Below, in pieces: positions 10,826 to 23,630 of a stretch of DNA of 64,000 bases. The DNA is from Gloeophyllum trabeum ATCC 11539. Its lineage: Eukaryota > Basidiomycota > Agaricomycetes > Gloeophyllales > Gloeophyllaceae. The notes beneath the pieces were generated by a model that ran no database searches, was not told the DNA's origin, and saw nothing but the letters and a program-made list of their open reading frames with translations. The position numbers and the translations under genes are program-made. The stretch's first letter is position 1, and the number at the start of each line of letters is the position of its first letter. The stretch lies in assembly GCF_000344685.1 (NCBI RefSeq), contig NW_006920419.1, positions 910,876-974,875 of the forward strand, read 5' to 3'.

Positions 10826-11962
10826 CTATAATATCCCCATCTTGTCGAACCATTTCTTCAGCGCGTGTCCTTGGACCTTCCAGACGTCCCGACCGAGATC
10901 TATCAACCAGTAGAGGTACGTTCCTTCGAGGTCGTCTATAGTAATTGCGAAGTCGAGATCTTCCCAAAGAAGGAACCTTCCCTTCCCTTCATCGCCGCCG
11001 GATGTGATCTCCACCCACACTCTACGGAGGGCCTGCAGCATCTGGGGCAAGAGTGCACCCTGCGCACCCTTGCCCAGTCCTCGTGCTACTGCATAGAAAC
11101 TCCCTCTCTTCGTGTGCATCGTACGCGGCTTGTAGGTCGACAGCCTTTTCGACAGACTCTCCAAGAGGAATAGGACCTTGGCCGTCATGATGCTCTCTGG
11201 ATGGGTCAACTTGATGATGATGGTACCGCCCGGCCGGACGGTCTGCAGCGCGATGATAATCTGGGATATCAGCAGACGGTCGATATCCCATGGCGCCGCG
11301 TACTCTGATACCTGCGTGCGCAGCTGATGACCGTCCACTATGACGAGATCGAACCGACCAGAGCTGATCGGCGTGGGCAAGCTCCAGAAACGCTCGTGAT
11401 CGATAGTGGATGGGCCGAGCTGGAATGAAGTAATATCGGCGAAGTAGAGATCAAAGCGCGGTTGGAACTCGTTCTCGAGCATGGATTCGTGTCCGCCTTC
11501 TTCCACAGGAAGAGAAACGCCAATGCCTCTGGCTTTGCGATTCTTGGTGAGGATATATGAGCTGAACCCTCCAGGGCAGCAGCTGTTTGGCGGATAGGAC
11601 CGTTGTCGGCATGCCGGTAAAGACCAGATGACGATACCCTCACCCTAGGTCTAAGAAGTCCAAACGGCGAAAGGGTATGCAACCAGTATGGTTGTCGATC
11701 TCCCGCATTATTTTCTTCATGTTATGAAACCAATACTGCTGGAGTTTGCGATCAGCATTATCGGCAACGGAGTGCTGCTTGACAAATGCGCGATCAAGCT
11801 TGTCCTCCTGCCAACCCTTCGGTTACGTGGGTTAGCCCAACGAAAGGACGGCATCCAGCGGTCTTTGCTCACCAAAGCGCGGAGCTCGCCCAATCGTTGG
11901 AGCTCGGGGCATCCTCTTTCAAGGATGGCTTGAAAAAATGCCTTCTTCTCCGGTATACTCAT
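10826..11962 (-). CDS. FtsJ/RrmJ-like methyltransferase, tandem paralog 3
   Basis: Third copy of the array, about 342 residues. Exon 1 encodes MSIPEKKAFFQAIL and ends after GELRAL. Exon 2 runs from GWQEDKLD through KKIMREIDNH to LDFLDLG. Exon 3 starts CCPGGFSSYILTKN. The motif aspartate (DLVIVDGHQLRTQ) and central lysine (IIIKLTHPES) are both present, so this is the most canonical copy. The block equivalent to the fourth catalytic residue is RGSFYAVARG, without Glu. Intron positions are identical in all three copies, which supports recent tandem duplication. All three point the same way, but each has its own spacer and is probably transcribed alone. Confidence 0.8.
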
Positions 11963-12822
11963 GAGAGTTAGACGTGGATGGTGGAAAGAAAGCGATAAGA
12001 CAAGCAGAACCTCATACTCCCCTTATACGGTAAACACGAGTCGAGCTGCTCCCACTGAATTCAGCTCCATAGCATTTCGCCTTCTTTTGCCTTGCGTATC
12101 GATCGGGCGTCAATAAGATGCACCCGTCAGACCCAAGGAAAGCAGGTGACTCTAGGAAACTGCGGACATGCCGTGCTTTAATTATGGCTCGCCGACCTCA
12201 AACTTAGAGCACCGAGAGTTCGCCGGGGAAGCGAGTCTAAGCAACCAGGCTGTCGACTCGGAGAAGTGACCAAGATGCATGAAGTTCCAGCACACCCTAT
12301 ACGACTATGTAAGATAAACGGTAGACACATAGTGAACTGCTTCGGAGCACAGTTTCAGGAAGCTCTACGCGATCGGGTCGCAGGTTGTAGCAGACCATAT
12401 ATGAGACGGCCACTCGAACCAATTTACGGACAGGCTAAAGCAGAGCCAAATGCCGGCTGAAGACGACGGCTTCCAGCATAGGAGCCGGCCACGGTCAACA
12501 TTTCAGACTCCATTTGAGCGCACGAGTGTATACTATCAAGCAAGTGTAGGCAAGCATAGATTATTGAACAGTCTGGAGCGTCGTAATGGTCGAGCCATGC
12601 ATAGATGTAGCTTAGCAAGTGAGGCTTGGGAAGACACGCGACGTCGTGAGCGACGCCGTGCAACTGCGGAGGTCGACGTCGGCGTTCGGAAGCCGACGAT
12701 TGCCACAGACGTCACACCACCGCGACTTCACCGTTAGTCGCGTCGCCGCGTCCACACTTGCCCGACGTGCACCTCTCACTCTTGTCTGGGACAGCACACC
12801 CAGCGCTTCAGCAACGTACGAC
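11963..12822. other. Intergenic region before the RMD1-like gene
   Basis: Divergent spacer between paralog 3 (minus) and the DUF155 gene (plus). An open frame in line with the next gene begins at 12619, so part of 12619-12822 could be coding if an upstream ATG is used. No other gene or repeat seen. Confidence 0.45.
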
Positions 12823-14914
12823 ATGGCGCCCATAGAGACCCAACCGCTGCTACCCAAGTCCCTCCCTTCACCGACGACAGTGGCGCAGGAACCGAGCAAA
12901 CCGAGAGGCGCCAATCGTTCCACCAAAGTCGCTGGGAAGCTAAAGGTCCTTCCTGAAGAGGTCCCCGCAGTAGATGCGCCGGCACCTTCCTCTGCAAAAA
13001 AGGAAGTGCGCCTTGAAATTCCTAGCCCGCGGACTGGAGTGCCGAAGCCCAGTGTAGAGACGGTGGAGGAGAGCGATGAGGAGGCGGATGAGGAGGACGA
13101 AGGAGAATTGGAGGAGGCGGAGCCTGAGGATGTCGAGGTATGGGCTTGCCTGATTCATCTGGGGAATGGGCGATCTGAAAAGCGTCGCAGACGTACAACC
13201 AGATTGCCCTCATACCAGAAGGGACGGCACGCCGCGATGCTCTGCGCCTTACCAAGAAGAAAGCCAAGGCACTACCTAGAGTGACTGCGTATGCTACATG
13301 CAGGTGGGTATATGCTCTTCTGATATAGTGATCTGCATTCTGAACACTGAACGCGCGGTCCAGCTCCTACCGGCTGCCCGACTTACTCAAGTTCTTCAAC
13401 GCACGCCGCGAATCGTACCATACGAATGCCCGCTTGATAGACGAAGTGATATACACTCCATACGCATACGAGCTACCATCCTCCACACAAAATCCCAACC
13501 ACCCTCGTTCTCAGACTGCAGCAGAGGGCGACCTTCTAGGCGTGCCGGAGCTCGCTAATCCAAATCTTGGCGCCAATGGGGAGGACGGGGATGTGACTAT
13601 GCATACAATCAAGCAGAAGCGGAAGCGCTCGAGTAAATGGTTCGAGCCACCCACCGAAGCGGAGATATTCATATTCGAGTATGGGACTGTCGTGATATGG
13701 GGAATGTCAGAGGCGCAGGAGAAACGGTTCTTGTCATCAATGTGAGTCCCAGAATTCGACTAGGAAGGGTTGCTTGGAATTCAATTTCTTCGCAAATGTA
13801 GAAAACGATTCGAAGTCGAGAAACTAGGTAAATGCGTTCGAACCAAACAGCTCTGTGTCCTGCTTACAATACCTGCTTAGCGCCCGACGACATCGAGATG
13901 GAGGATCTTAATTATTATTACGCGAACTACAGTCGGTATGTTTCTGTTCTGTCTCCCTATGCCTTAACACACCGACTAATTCTTCATTTTTTTAGGATAT
14001 ATAATGACGTTATCACGCTTCGGAAAGGCTCTAGCTACATGTGAGTAAGACCCTCTTTTGTGAAAGTCATCGCTGACTCTCAGTCTTCAGGACAAAACTC
14101 TCACTGTCGCATGCACTATCGCAGTCCGTCAAAATATCTCTGGTAAGTGACAGTTCTTCTGGTCCGAGGGAAGATGTATCGCCCTGATTGGCTGACGGAA
14201 TATTGATGATAGTTCGAATCCCTTATATCAGCCACTATAGAGGAGACCAAGGACATCCCTGAGATCATGGGCGAGACGGGCAAGATTGGCATGCCGCATA
14301 AAGGTAAGATCGTCCAATGGTCATGACCTCTGGCGCTCATTACTGCACCTTATGCAGAGATTATGCGCAAGATGGGTGAACTGTTCCTGTTACGGACAAA
14401 CATCAACTCTGTCGGATCCGTCTTGGATTCTCCGGTGAGTAGATCTTGCCTTCCCACACACTGAAAACCGATCGCTGATCCCTCATGCAGGAAGTGTTTT
14501 GGGTACGTTTCCTCGTGAGAAAGCATTGAACAGTCTACTAATATACGGACGACGTTGTGCAGACTTACCCTGACTTGCAGCCGCTGTACGATGCCGCTCG
14601 TAGTTACCTTGAGATACCGCAGCGAATTAATCTATTGAATACCCGTGTCGAGGTACGCGCCGACCCTTCCATACGAAATCCGATCTCCACTCATCATGCG
14701 TGACTCGCCTATAGGTCCTCCAAGACATGCTTCAACTGTTGAAGGAGTCTGTCTCTAGTCGGCACTCCGAGAGGCTCGAACAGATCGTCATTGCTCTCAT
14801 CGGGGTGGAGATTGGTGAGTTCTGATGGGCCACTGCGTGCTCGCTTGCATTTCCACTTACAAATCTTGTCGTAGTGCTGGGCATTATCACGATTTTAGTT
14901 GACCTTTTCTTATG
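12823..14914 (+). CDS. DUF155 / RMD1-family protein with C-terminal membrane anchor
   Basis: Member of the DUF155 family (yeast RMD1 and RMD8, mitochondrial RMND1). The N-terminal 130 residues are low complexity and acidic (many E and D before PEDVEVYNQIALIPEG). The conserved domain follows: TAYATCSSYRLPDLLKFF, then EIFIFEYGTVVIWGMSEAQE, a hallmark of the family. Later blocks are EDLNYYYANYSR, DVITLRKGSSYMTKLSLSHALSQSVKIS and the helical tail HSERLEQIVIALIGVE. The last residues form a hydrophobic segment (VLGIITILVDLFL) that likely anchors the protein. At least nine introns, some flanking very short exons (for example the one encoding KRFEVEKL). Role in the cell is not established; yeast RMD1 is linked to sporulation and TOR-dependent control. 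Start chosen at MAPIETQ; an in-frame ATG lies at 12619. Confidence 0.85.
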
Positions 14915-15103
14915 AGTCTCCCGGTCGGCCAAGTCATTACTCCAAAGTGGCCTTCATTGCCACGACTGATATTCACGCTTGACGGACGGTAGACCCTCTT
15001 GCATTGTATAAATTACACATTGCCGCATATCTCCTGCCGTATAATACATGCACAATCTAGCATATGGAGAGGAGCCTGGGCGAAACGGGTACGACAACCG
15101 ACG

Positions 15104-18100
15104 CTATCGGCCGTCTTTCGTGGCCCGACTTCTCGTTCTGTCTCTGGCTTTGTCCTTCCCATCCTTCCCGTCTTTGGTATTCCTTTCCTTGTTTTGCCTA
15201 AAGCAAAGGAATTCGATCCCAGTAGCCCTCCGAGTGTCTGCCAGCGTCTTCTTGACGCCGTCCAGGTGCGTCTGCAGATCCTCGTCTCCGGGACGGCGGG
15301 AGTACGCTTGCGATATTTTATGATACAAGTCTGAGAGGGTCTTCTCAGCGGTCGGCGTGACGTAGCGGTTGACGGTCTGGTGCAGGAATTCGATTTCGAG
15401 GGTTGCCTAAGCGCGACTTTAGGCTATGGCATATGTGTATCAGGTAGGGCAGACGTACCCTCAGCATACCACCCATACCGAACTTCTTGACCTGCCGGAA
15501 GCAACGTAATGCTTCCTCGGCAACATGTTCAACTAATGATTTCAGAGTACGATCCAAGAGTGGGGCAGCTGCCGTGTTAACCTGGTTGTGAACTCCCACG
15601 AGATACATCAACGTCTCAAACATGTATGGTCGTATTTCTAACAAGGAGTGTGAGGTGGGCCAATCACAGGATGATTTATTTGATCTTACCTGTGGGTTGA
15701 GGCGTCTCGTACCAATCAATGTCACTGTCGAGAATGCCGTTGCGGATCATGCCCTTCACTACTGCGGCCTTCGGGCTGATATAGCTATCAAACAGAGTCT
15801 TGTCGAGTTCTTGGACCACAGTCATTAGCGTCTAGGTAATCGTGAGTGAACACATTCACAGTTGAGAACCCACATGTCAAAGTACCTGTTTATCTTGTTC
15901 CATAGAGATTGAAAAAGCAGTCTCGAGCTCGGAGATCATGGCCGGGATGATGACACGTTGAAGGTGACCAAAGTTTGACACAACCAACAACAAACGGTTG
16001 TCCTGGGCAGCCGATCAGCTACAGCTCCGAAGAACCTGAAAGCGTTCCACTCACGGTATTAGTCAAGTCCAGCAATTCTAAGGGATTGACAGCGGATGCT
16101 GCTCCTACTTCCGGAGCAGGCGGTTTGTCACTTGCCATGTCAGGTGACTCATCAGAGGCTAGGTGCACGAGTCCGTCGAGGAATGCGTAGAGGGAGTCCA
16201 AGAACGCCCTTGTGATCCTGTTGGTGAACTCCACCGGTATTGGGTATTGTTTGATCGTCTTCGAGACACTCAAGCTTGACGGGAGGTCGACACCACCAGC
16301 GACCTTGAAAGCAGCTGTGACGATGTGCCTCTGGTACTGTTGTATGCGAGAGAGGTAAGTCGTGGTATGCGGCTCGACCGTACTCGCGACCCAGGACTCC
16401 AGATAATAGAATACGTTGGCGTCTTACGGCGGACGCTTCAGCAAACGAATGAGCCGGGAGAGGAAAAGGCACTTACCTCGTAACCATGCTTGAATGAGGA
16501 GATCCTCAAACCTCCATCTCGTACTTTCCATCAAGCTCTTGAGGCCCGAAGTGCCTTCACTAGAGATCTCCATCGAGTTGAGCTCCGTTACCGTGTCCTG
16601 TGCCTCACCCAGGATACGCAGCAGATAATGAGCGGTTGTCATAGAGTTGGAGTTCTTTGGGATCAGGCGTGGAGTAGCGGCGTTGTCGTTCCCCGCGGAC
16701 TTCATGATGACCAAATCCGATAGCGTGAAGAATTCAGACAGGAGAGAGATGTAGAGTTTGATGATGTCTAAAGCCATAGTGCGACATTGGGATGCACTTC
16801 GTCTAGAGCCTGACGTCTTCACAGGGTCAGAAGCGCACACATGTGCGAGGGTCAGCAGCAGTCGTACCTTCTTGAACTTGCCATCCATATAACCCTTGGA
16901 TATCCTCCAAAAATTAGGGAGAGCTGATAGCATGACCTCCGAGACGCTCTTAATCAGGTCCACGATGCCTTGCCACTCCTCGTGTCCACCGGATTGTGCT
17001 TAGTTGTTGCGGCAGTTGTCACTGCCATATCCAAAAACAAACGGGGCGACTTACAAATGACCGTGTCTGGCTGCTTCGAGTCCAGCGCGGTGACACAAGC
17101 CTGGAGTTGTGCCGCTAGACCTTTGGTAGCGTCGTTGGGCGTTAACGGCGTCCGCCCACGCATATCTGCAATGTATTATTGGCACAAATTTGCGGCACAT
17201 AAGAGAACGAGCCTCTACCTTCTATGCCGGCGACGCCAGCCTTGTACGTTTCGTTCATCTGGTGTAATGTGTGCTTGTGCTGACTATCCAAGTATGCCCA
17301 CACAGGGTCGTCTTGAGTATTCAACTCAAGCAAGATCCTGTACCAGTCCACGCCAGATATAAGCTTGTATATGACATTGAATAGAATTTATGGACGCGCT
17401 CAATGGTCTTCTCCTGTTCTTCCACAGGCCGGCTGGGCTCCTTGAGCTTGGCAAGGAGCATGCTCCTCATCTCACCCATCGCCTTCTCCACTGTGTTCCA
17501 GACTTTCTCGAGGATCCGCTTCTGCTGCTGTTCGGCCTGGGCGTCTTTGCTAGAGCCTACTGGGAGCAATTGGCCCGGCCGCGACTCCAGCAGAAACTTG
17601 CCTTTGTTGTAGTCCCTCAGTGCCGCCTCGTACTTGCCCTAAGGGGACGACAAAGCAAGAGGATTAGGATTTCAGGAGAGAAGAGGGCTGTGATTCCTAC
17701 CGCTTCAATGGACTCTGCTAATGCACCAGGAAGATTGAAGAAGAACTTGGAGCGCTCGAACACTCCGAGAGTTGTGCGCAACTTCTGGGCTTTGGACGCG
17801 TTCTCGAGGACTGGGAGGAACACTTGGTCCGCCTTCACGGCAGCCTCTGAGTAGCAGGATTAGAGCAGAATCTATGAAGAGAAAGTAGTCCGCGGTACGT
17901 TTCAACTGATCACGAATGGGCTTAGATGCGAACTCTGCCTTGTCCGACAAGAGTCCTTCGCGCATCTCCGCATATACAGCTATCACAAGCGTAAATAAGT
18001 GATCGATGTACGGCTTCACGTGGGGGTAGGTGCTCACCATCTGTGGACGCCTTGACAGCAACAAATCTGTCAAAGTTCTCCTCTACAAGCACCCTTATGG

Positions 18101-18622
18101 CTTGAGAGCGCGCATCGATCGAGGACCTGAGGTGAGATATCCCGGACGCGAGGTCCTGGTAGGTGGCATTGGGATGCACAGTCGCTAGGAATGCCTTCGG
18201 GTCGAACGACTTCGAGGATATGGACACGGCAGCACCTAGTCAGTCAAACCAAAGTGCATGTCAATGTCTTCCGAACGTATGCCCAGGGTCACATTTGCAA
18301 CTGACGCGATTCCATATCCATATTCTTCACACTAAGGCTCGCATTAAACCAAAGTAGCATACAGGACAGCGTACCACTGCTACGTACTCTATGATGGCGC
18401 CCAAACCTAGCGGGTCCCCCTCGCCCTCTCCAGTGGGACTCGTGAGGGCACCGGCGAGCGAGTCGCCCAGGTCATGGTCCACTTCTTCCCATTTCCTTCG
18501 ACCGCGTCTATCGTATCACGTACTTCGACACTGGACAGGATAGCTTACTGGGGTTCCAAAGTAGATATCTTGTACTGCCTCAGCAGAGTCGCTTCATCTA
18601 TCTCGAGCTTGAGTCTCCCCAT
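15104..18622 (-). CDS. SEC5: Exocyst complex subunit Sec5
   Basis: Subunit of the octameric exocyst, which tethers secretory vesicles to the plasma membrane at growth sites. The first exon (start 18622) encodes [20 protein letters not shown]. Then come an acidic linker, [13 protein letters not shown], and the strongly Sec5-like block that starts [19 protein letters not shown] and includes [20 protein letters not shown]. Further blocks include [20 protein letters not shown] and [15 protein letters not shown]. The C-terminus is lysine-rich and ends at 15104. Many introns; I did not resolve every junction, so the exact length (roughly 900 residues) is an estimate. Confidence 0.88.
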
Positions 18623-19125
18623 CAGTGAGTTCAGAAGAACCAGGACACTATGCGGGCGTGCGACAGTGTTCACTGACACTGGTCGCTACTGGATCGTTGG
18701 CAGTACGGCTCTTCGTGCGAGATGGACACGGAGCGTTTGTAGACGTCTTGGCCGTACCACAAAATGCGGAAAGCAGACAAGGAGCAGGATAGCAGTGGAC
18801 GGCAGGTTACAAGCTTAAGGTCGGTACACCCATCAAGTGATCGAGGTCTTCTCAGCCACAGCCGCTGTAAGTTTTGGGGCAACTGTGGGGACGTTGGGCG
18901 GGCGCGTACTCTTCTGTCGTCTCACGAAAGTCATGAAGAGGAGCAGGCAAACAACGAATAAATTCCGGTTCGCACAACGCTAACCCTAAAATCCAAGTGG
19001 CAGGAAACTCGCAGAGCGAAATTAACGAAAGAACATAATAATCTCTACAGTCCACTAAACGAGGTCTAGCCATATACTCGGAGCCACGATGCCTTTCCCG
19101 AGAACCAGCCAATACATTCACGATA
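18623..19125. other. Intergenic region
   Basis: Upstream region of Sec5 and downstream region of the hydroxylase, both minus strand. No gene seen. Confidence 0.5.
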
Positions 19126-20542
19126 TTACACGGGGAGGACAGTGTTGAACACGTAGTCCCATATCTTACCTGCAATAGACCAGTAAGTTATGCGGCCACG
19201 GTGCCGGAGAAAGGAGTAACGCACTGGTAACACCGAACCCAAGCTCGAAGTTCTTGTAATGGTGTGCAAGGTGGTACTTCTTCATCTCCTTCATGTACGC
19301 CGGGAGTCTCGTATGGTGCAGTGCCCAGTGCATGCAGTCGTACAGCACGTCTATCCGTTGCTCAGTACGGGAAGTCATACACGGGTTAACCATGAGTACT
19401 CACAGAACGTGAAGGCACCAGCAATCGTCCCGTTAGCCATGGCAGCTGGGAACAGGAGATAGGCCAGTCTCGTGAATGGGTACGAGAGAGCTGTGAACAG
19501 GAGGGGAGGCATGACGAGCCGCAGTCTACCATACGACATGAGCAGATACCCTAATCCCGATGAGGCCTGACGTACCTGTCCATCGGCAGATAGTGATGTA
19601 TCCCGTGGAGCAAGAAATGCAGAGTCATGAACACCGGCCGGTCCGGCAGGAGCTCGTCGATATGGAACAGGAACCGGTGCATGCCGTATTCAAGGAGGGT
19701 CCACACAAAGTTGCCCAGGAAGAACGATAAAGATGTCTTGACGAACGCCGATGTTGGGACAGCAGACAGAGCCGACAGAGGAATGAAAGGGTCGTTGACG
19801 AAGTTGGGGAGGGGGCCGGAGAATTGGAGGAGGGAGCGGAGGAATAGGTTGATGGCGATGGGCAGCCAGATCATGGGCACGACATACCACTCGGTCTTGG
19901 TGAAGACCTGGGGATACCTTCAGCATGTGACAAACTTACAGCACGGTCCTGCTTACCTCGAGGAAGTCTGGACCGAAGAGGCGAGCAGAATAAGGCAGAT
20001 GTCGAGGCTGGTGGACTTGCTGGAGATAGTAGTGTTTACTTGCATCCTCATGAGCAGACCGACAGTCAATGGAACCGAATTCAGCTCACCTCCATGTCGC
20101 ATACCAGACCTGCTTCAACAGGGGCTGTCGGAGGTCGAGGAACTGGTTCTTCTCAAAGTCCCGCGCAGAGTCCGTGTCTTCAGGATGGAAGTCATCCGTA
20201 GCCTCCCAATCTAAAACTTCTCAGTACCGCCGCGGCAGCCCACCGAATAAAGCCCTCACCGTCGCTCACAACCGCCTCGCCCGTCCCAAGCCGTCCGATC
20301 AAATACTCCTCCAGCATTTCATACGCCGAGTCCGAATGCTCATGCTCCTCCGGGTTCTTCATAACTTCCGCGACATCCTTCCCCGCATACTTTAATATAA
20401 AATCGTCTCCTCCCGGGTGGTCCGGCAGGAACCCCGTCACGTCGTACACTTTGCCCTTGTACGAGACCCAGCACGTCGACGCGCTCGCGTGCTCCGCGAC
20501 ATCTGCGGCGGTGTAGATGCGCACCCTCTTGGAGACGGACAT
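19126..20542 (-). CDS. SCS7: Fatty acid 2-hydroxylase with cytochrome b5 domain (Scs7/FA2H)
   Basis: An ER membrane enzyme that 2-hydroxylates the very long acyl chain of ceramides. Residues 1-90 form a cytochrome b5 domain with the heme-binding HPGG at 42-45 and a second candidate heme histidine in HEHSD near 69. The hydroxylase domain follows a linker (DLRQPLLKQVWYATWSK). Di-iron histidine clusters are EYGMHRFLFHID, LHFLLHGIHHYLPMDR, DCMHWALHH and KYHLAHHYKN, with hydrophobic segments between them. The last exon encodes GKIWDYVFNTVLPV and the stop at 19126. The gene is complete with short introns. Start chosen as the ATG opening the b5 domain (MSVSKRVRIYT). Confidence 0.93.
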
Positions 20543-21010
20543 GGCGGTTCGGAAAGAAAGGACTTGCAGCAAAACCGCGGGTTATAATCCGAGTCCTGAG
20601 TGGGAGGCGGTCCTGCGCAACGGTCGACGGTCAGGCTATTTTGTACACTCCACCAGGACGGGCACCGGTAAAAACCGCTGACTAAGCGATTCAATTTGGT
20701 ATTCCTGCGAAGCGTCTCGGCAACGTCGCGGTGTATCGAGAGCTGGCCCGACCCTTGTCGGATAACAGCTGCCACAAATGCCACAATCTATGGATGATGT
20801 GTTTACACTACAGTGAAGAGAGCGTACGAAGGGCAATATCTTGGGCGGCTTTTTGTGACTGAAATTGCCGATGAAAAGGACGGAGAAACAACGGAAGTTT
20901 TGACTGCGCTCACTAACATGGGGAATATGACATATCTCCTGATCCCTACCAAGCAAGTTAGTTTCAACAATGTGGATTATTTGCTTTCCCTGTATTTAAT
21001 AATGGCCTCG
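20543..21010. other. Intergenic region
   Basis: Upstream region of the hydroxylase and 3' flank of the acyl-CoA synthetase. No gene seen. Confidence 0.5.
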
Positions 21011-23630
21011 CTATAGCACCTGAGTCCGCCCTACACCCTTCTGTGCAAGCTCCTTACTCCATCCCCGCAGTACATGTTTCTGCACCTTCCCACTGGCAGT
21101 CTTAGGCAGCTCCTGCGCCGGGACGTCATCCTCGGCCACGAACCACACCCACGCGGGCGCATTCTATTCGTACACCCATCAGCAACCAAATCCGTACCCA
21201 CCGCCTGCTAGCATGCGCACCTGGGGATTCATCCTCACGCTCACCCACTTCCGTATCTCCTCCCTCGACACCGCTGGGGCGTCCGGCTGCCTGACTATCC
21301 ACGCGCCGACAACCTCCCCATACCGCGTGTCGGGCACCGCTACCGCCGCTGCCTCTCGCACGCCCGGGTGTGCGTGCAATACGTTCTCGATCTGCACCGG
21401 GAAGAGGTTCTCGCCCCCGCGGATGATGATGTCCTGGTGCCGCACGCCGGTGAGCCTCTGTATCCGAGGAGATAACAGGTGTTCTGCGTACCTTGATCCT
21501 ACCAACGACTGACCCAGCTGTCAGCGTAGCGGTAGTGCATGGTAGGGAAAGTATTCACTTCTCAGGTACCCCTCCTCGTCCATGATACCCTCGTCACCCG
21601 TGTGCATCCACAGCGTCTCATCATCCCCGGGGTGTCTCTTCATCACAATTTTGGTCTGCTCCTCGTCTCCCCAGTACCTATGCGCATCCCGCTCGAATCA
21701 GTTCGACTCGTACTTACGGTGAACAACACCTACCCTTTCTGCACGAGGTAGCCCGCAATGAAAATCTCCCCCGGAGTGTTAACGGGGACGACTTCCCCCT
21801 CCGGGTTTATGATCTTGGCCTTTACATGTGGCTGCACCTTGCCCACCGTCTCGACACGCTTGATGAGTGGATCCTTTGTGGTGGTCTGGAAAGACACCGG
21901 GCTGGCCTTGCATGTAAATCACATCACAAAAAGAGAAACGAGCACCTTACCTGGTCTCCGCTACACGGTTACGTTACCGTCTAGATATAGGTCGGAGAAG
22001 AGAGTAAACGACTCACTCATCCCGTACGCGATAGTCAAATCCCTTAGATTCATCTTCTCCACCAACGTCCGCATCAGCTCAATCGGAATCGGTGAGCCCG
22101 CCGCTATCCCTGTCCTATCCGCACACTCACCCACTGTTATAACTTTCTCTAGCAGAAGACTCACCTTAGCTGACTCATATCTGGCTTCTCCCCCTTCTCC
22201 TCCCTCCACTTCAGCTCGGAGAGGACGCCGATGAAGTGTGTCGGCACCCCATGCAGCGCCGTGCAGCGCTCCTCCGCCACGGTGTCGACGATGCGCTGCG
22301 GATTGAATATCTCAGACGGGTAGACGATGCACGCGCCGTGCGTCCAGAACGCGAGGTTGCCTAGGACGAGCCGTGTTTATCGTCGTTGATGTCAGCCGTT
22401 TATGTCCGAGGGGAGGGGGAGAAGGTGTACTCATCAAAGCAGTGGAAGAGCGGCGGGACGTTGCCTGCCCCCAGGTAAAGTGAGCCGACAGACACGGGGC
22501 CTGAATGGGGACCTTACACAGGATATCTGTCTCATTTATGTCCATGCAGCGACCTATCGAAAGGCCATTGTTCAGCAGGTTGTGATGCGTCAGCTAGAAT
22601 CTCCGCTGTCATACTGATATCCTGAAGATGGGGAGCACTATACGCACCGAGACAGCCTTGGGTAATCCCGTCGTTCCACTGATTTTCTATATTATCGCCT
22701 CTGTAACACCAATGCGCATTCCACTGCATACCTCGTGAACTGCAGATTAATAACCTCATCTTTGTGCAGTGTCTTCCCAATCTCCTTCAGTATCTTCTGT
22801 TCTTTACTGTCTTCCCGCCAGACTAATATCTCGCGAAAATCCGTGGTGCACTTCATCGTGTCCATATGTTTCTGAAAATGCACCGGGTCGTGTGTATTAT
22901 CGACCACAACGAGATTGCGCAGCTCCGGGAGAGACTCCTCCTGGATGCTGCTTGGTGGTGAGTTGGCGAGGGCGGGAAGTTCGTCCGCGAGCATGTTGAG
23001 ATATGAGGACGTCCGGATGCATGGGACGAGCAGGAGATGGCTGACGCCAACAACCTTCAACGTGTTGATCTACGCGAGGAATCTTGAAATGAATAATCTC
23101 TAATAGGATGCACGAGCGTACAGACCAGCTCCGAGACGCGGTATGCAGGGTTGATTGTCACGAGAATCGCACCTATGCTCGCACACGCCCACTGCAGGGA
23201 TGCGTACGCACTGTCAAACCTAAGCACGTTCACCACCCCATACCGCCTTCGTAGCTCACCTGCTATTCCCCATAATAACCGCTACCCTGTCCCCCTTCTT
23301 CACCCCCATGCTCAGTAAACCCCGGGCAACCGCATCCACATGCCTCGAGAACTCGTCGTAGTCCCATGCAAGACAGTCCGTGCGCCCCAGGTTCCGCGAT
23401 AGAGGTCCCCCAAACGGTCTGGGGTTCTCATGTCTCGATATAAGAGCGGGGCGCTCCCTGTGCTTGCCGACGATTTCCTTTGCAAAGTACGCCGGGAGGG
23501 TATCCTGGACCAGAGGGGGTTGCGTCGATCCTTCCACGGATGACAGGGTTAGCAGCCCGCGGTCATGTACCAAGACGTTCCTTTGCCCAAGAGCCTTTGA
23601 GAAGAGTCTGCTAGCACGTCTGCAGCTCAT
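21011..23630 (-). CDS. AMP-dependent acyl-CoA synthetase (ACSF2-like)
   Basis: An adenylate-forming enzyme that activates a medium- or long-chain carboxylic acid to its CoA thioester. The N-terminus (MSCRRASRLFSKALGQRN) is rich in Arg and lacks acidic residues, which suggests mitochondrial import. Blocks in order: WDYDEFSRHVDAVARGLL and GVKKGDRVAVIMGN; the P-loop GTTGLPKAVS, which spans an intron near 22695-22740; LGNLAFWTHGACIVYP; AAGSPIP; the AYGMSETSPVSFQTT motif; WMHTGDEG; GRIKDIIIRGGENLFP; and near the C-terminus MNPQNAPAWVWFV and PKTASGKVQKHVLRGW, with the catalytic lysine. The core motifs match the ACSF2 branch better than classical long-chain synthetases. Up to 94 residues of open frame lie upstream of the chosen ATG; I preferred MSCRR because it gives a plausible presequence. 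Confidence 0.88.
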
